From positions 1 through 8,336 of the forward strand of contig JAATES010000153.1 in assembly GCA_015655615.1 (NCBI GenBank): a DNA stretch of 8,336 nt. The letters run 5' to 3'. Origin of the DNA: Actinomycetales bacterium (GTDB taxonomy: Bacteria > Actinomycetota > Actinomycetes > Actinomycetales > Cellulomonadaceae). Positions 7,543 through 8,336 of this stretch are shown one piece after another; within the stretch, counting starts at the first letter, position 1; each line of letters opens with the position of its first letter. The notes under the pieces are model-generated. The model worked only from the letters and a program-made list of their open reading frames with translations, searched no databases and was not told the DNA's origin. The position numbers and the translations under genes were made by a program.

Positions 7543-7548
7543 ATTCTA
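7543..7548 (-). promoter_or_regulatory. Possible -10 element of the GH3 gene
   Basis: The minus strand reads TAGAAT in an AT-richer patch of the 146-base gap between the DUF167 gene and the GH3 gene. It would place the transcription start near 7536 and a leader of about 55 bases before the ATG at 7481. The -35 region 17-18 bases upstream (around CTGGTG) is weak, so an activator or an alternative sigma factor may be involved. The gap also shows that GH3 is probably not simply an operon partner of the gene upstream. Confidence 0.35.
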
Positions 7549-7627
7549 ACCGCAGGCCAGAAATACACCAGGAGAGGCGCCTCGCGCACCGGAACCAGCA
7601 GGAGCCGGGCACCCAGGAGGGCCCCGG

Positions 7628-7981
7628 TCAGCCGACCAGCAGCTGCGCGATCAGCACCCTGACCCGGGCAGGGTCATCCGTGGTCACCTCGATGACCTTG
7701 TCCCGTGACGTTCGACCTGTCACCAACAGGACCTGGCGGCGGCGGACGCCCAGCGCCTTGGCGATCGCGACCAGGACAGCCTCGGTGGCCGCGCCGTCCA
7801 CGGCGCGGGCTGACACCGCCACGGTCAAGCGAGCGTCCTCGCCAGCTCCGTAGCTGCCGCCGACGCTAGAACGTGAGGCACCGGGCCGCACCCGGATCGC
7901 CACCCGTACCGGTGCGGCGCCGCCTTGCGTCTTCATCCCCTGTGTCTTCATCCCCTGTGTCTTCATCCCCTGTGTCTTCAT
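7628..7981 (-). CDS. DUF167 (YggU-family) protein with N-terminal MKTQG repeats
   Basis: Small 117-residue protein of the DUF167/YggU family, whose molecular function is not established. The domain covers about residues 25-116 and shows the family signature: VRVAIRVRPGASRSSVGG (25-42), LTVAVSARAVDGAATEAVLVAIAKALGV with the AVDGxA motif, and the C-terminal GRTSRDKVIEV strand-turn. The first 20 residues are four exact copies of MKTQG from a 15-bp tandem repeat, so four in-frame ATGs compete. ATG 7981 is chosen because GAGGA (7989-7993) lies 7 bases upstream; initiation at the last copy would give a 102-residue protein close to usual family size. It is 75 bases downstream of mdh on the same strand and 146 bases upstream of the GH3 gene. 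No signal peptide or membrane segment is visible. The core family call is firm; the role of the repeat tail is unknown. Confidence 0.88.
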   Translation of the reverse strand: MKTQGMKTQGMKTQGMKTQGGAAPVRVAIRVRPGASRSSVGGSYGAGEDARLTVAVSARAVDGAATEAVLVAIAKALGVRRRQVLLVTGRTSRDKVIEVTTDDPARVRVLIAQLLVG

Positions 7982-7985
7982 CCCC
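7926..7985 (-). repeat. 15-bp tandem repeat, four units, spanning the DUF167 gene start
   Basis: The plus-strand unit TGTGTCTTCATCCCC occurs at 7941-7955, 7956-7970 and 7971-7985, with a one-base variant (TGCGTCTTCATCCCC) at 7926-7940. On the minus strand each unit reads GGGGATGAAGACACA, carrying an ATG just after four Gs. Being 15 bp long, gain or loss of units changes the number of MKTQG copies without a frameshift. The near identity of the units indicates recent expansion by slippage. Confidence 0.95.
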
Positions 7986-8056
7986 TCGTCCTCGCCATCG
8001 TCTCCGCTGAATCCAGGGTGCCCCGCGGTCGCGCCTGAGTCGCGGCGCCGTCCGGG

Positions 8057-8336
8057 TCAGATCAGGCCCAGAGCGCGGACCGCATCGCGTTCCGCCAGGA
8101 GCTCGGCGGCGGACGCATCGATGCGCTGCCGGGAGAACTCGTCGATCTCCAGATGCGGCACCACGGCCCAGCGCTGCCCGTCGGAGGTCGCCGGGCAGGA
8201 GCAGAACACCCCCGATGGGGTCTGGTACTCGCCGGCGGACAACAGACCCACGCTGACCCAGTCGTCGACTCGCGTGCCCTGGGTCCACTCTCGCATGTGG
8301 TCGAGGATCGCGTTCGCGGCCGAAGCCGCGGAGGAG
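8057..8336 (-). CDS. mdh: Malate dehydrogenase, C-terminal part
   Basis: NAD-dependent malate dehydrogenase interconverts malate and oxaloacetate in the TCA cycle (cytoplasm). Only the last 93 codons are present; the frame is open to the window edge, so the ATG at 8296 is internal. Recognition rests on the end of the actinobacterial/cytosolic-type enzyme: SAANAILDHMREWTQGT, DDWVSVGLLSAGEYQTPSGV, then LEIDEFSRQRIDASAAEL and ERDAVRALGLI, which closely follow the usual C-terminal helix of the family. The strand before this helix reads VFCSCPAT where relatives normally have a form such as ISSFPVT, so two Cys residues are locally unusual. The NAD-binding Rossmann half and the catalytic Arg/His/Asp residues lie outside the window. 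It is followed by the DUF167 gene on the same strand, 75 bases on, with no convincing terminator between them, so read-through is possible. Confidence 0.9.
   Translation of the reverse strand, partial: SSAASAANAILDHMREWTQGTRVDDWVSVGLLSAGEYQTPSGVFCSCPATSDGQRWAVVPHLEIDEFSRQRIDASAAELLAERDAVRALGLI

Noticed and set aside
7482..7589. Upstream extension of the GH3 frame (36 extra codons to 7589)
   Set aside because: It adds a second hydrophobic stretch with no ribosome binding site and runs through the likely promoter; ATG 7481 has a proper GGAG and a normal signal peptide.
7926..7985. Tandem repeat considered as a CRISPR array or replication iterons
   Set aside because: Units are contiguous with no spacers, 15 bp long, in frame with a coding start, and no cas or replication-initiator gene is nearby.
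7982..8056. GC-rich gap after mdh considered as an intrinsic terminator
   Set aside because: Only short GC palindromes such as CGGCGCCG are present; no long stem or T-tract could be drawn.
7866..8288. 140-codon minus-strand frame containing GDEDT repeats
   Set aside because: This is the 15-bp start repeat and the mdh/DUF167 region read in another frame; it overlaps both real genes and has no family match that I recognise.

Overview
This is a GC-rich bacterial window with strong GC bias at third codon positions, Shine-Dalgarno-led starts, a twin-arginine-containing signal peptide and actinobacterial Ig-like repeat modules. It most likely comes from an Actinomycetota chromosome, perhaps a member of the Propionibacteriaceae or Micrococcales. 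The genus cannot be fixed from the sequence alone, and I see no phage, IS element, CRISPR, tRNA or rRNA.

Layout. (1) 2-637, plus strand: the 3' three-quarters of purU (formyltetrahydrofolate deformylase), cut by the window edge. (2) 638-811: a leader with a possible extended -10 promoter. (3) 812-2089, plus strand: a lipoprotein sugar-binding protein of an ABC importer, very close to the Thermus glucose/mannose-binding type. No permease or ATPase gene accompanies it. (4) 2094-2135: a strong hairpin that can serve as a two-way terminator between the convergent genes. (5) 2142-7481, minus strand: a 1779-residue secreted, multi-module family 3 glycoside hydrolase that fills about two thirds of the window. 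(6) 7482-7627: its promoter region, with a CebR-like half operator. (7) 7628-7981, minus strand: a small DUF167/YggU-family protein whose first 20 residues are four copies of a 5-codon repeat. (8) 8057-8336, minus strand: the C-terminal end of malate dehydrogenase (mdh), cut by the window edge. The longest gap without a gene is 174 bases.

How the genes fit together. The GH3 enzyme probably releases glucose from beta-glucans or oligosaccharides outside the cell, held near the wall by its carbohydrate-binding modules and very basic tail. The adjacent lipoprotein could capture the released glucose and deliver it to a transporter encoded elsewhere. purU and mdh are housekeeping genes (one-carbon metabolism and the TCA cycle) and frame this sugar-use pair.

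The most unusual features are in-frame 15-bp tandem repeats that each duplicate the start codon, found at the starts of two neighbouring genes; the unusual GH3 architecture; and a 96-residue tail with 31 Lys/Arg and no acidic residue. I found no clear undescribed defence or mobile system.
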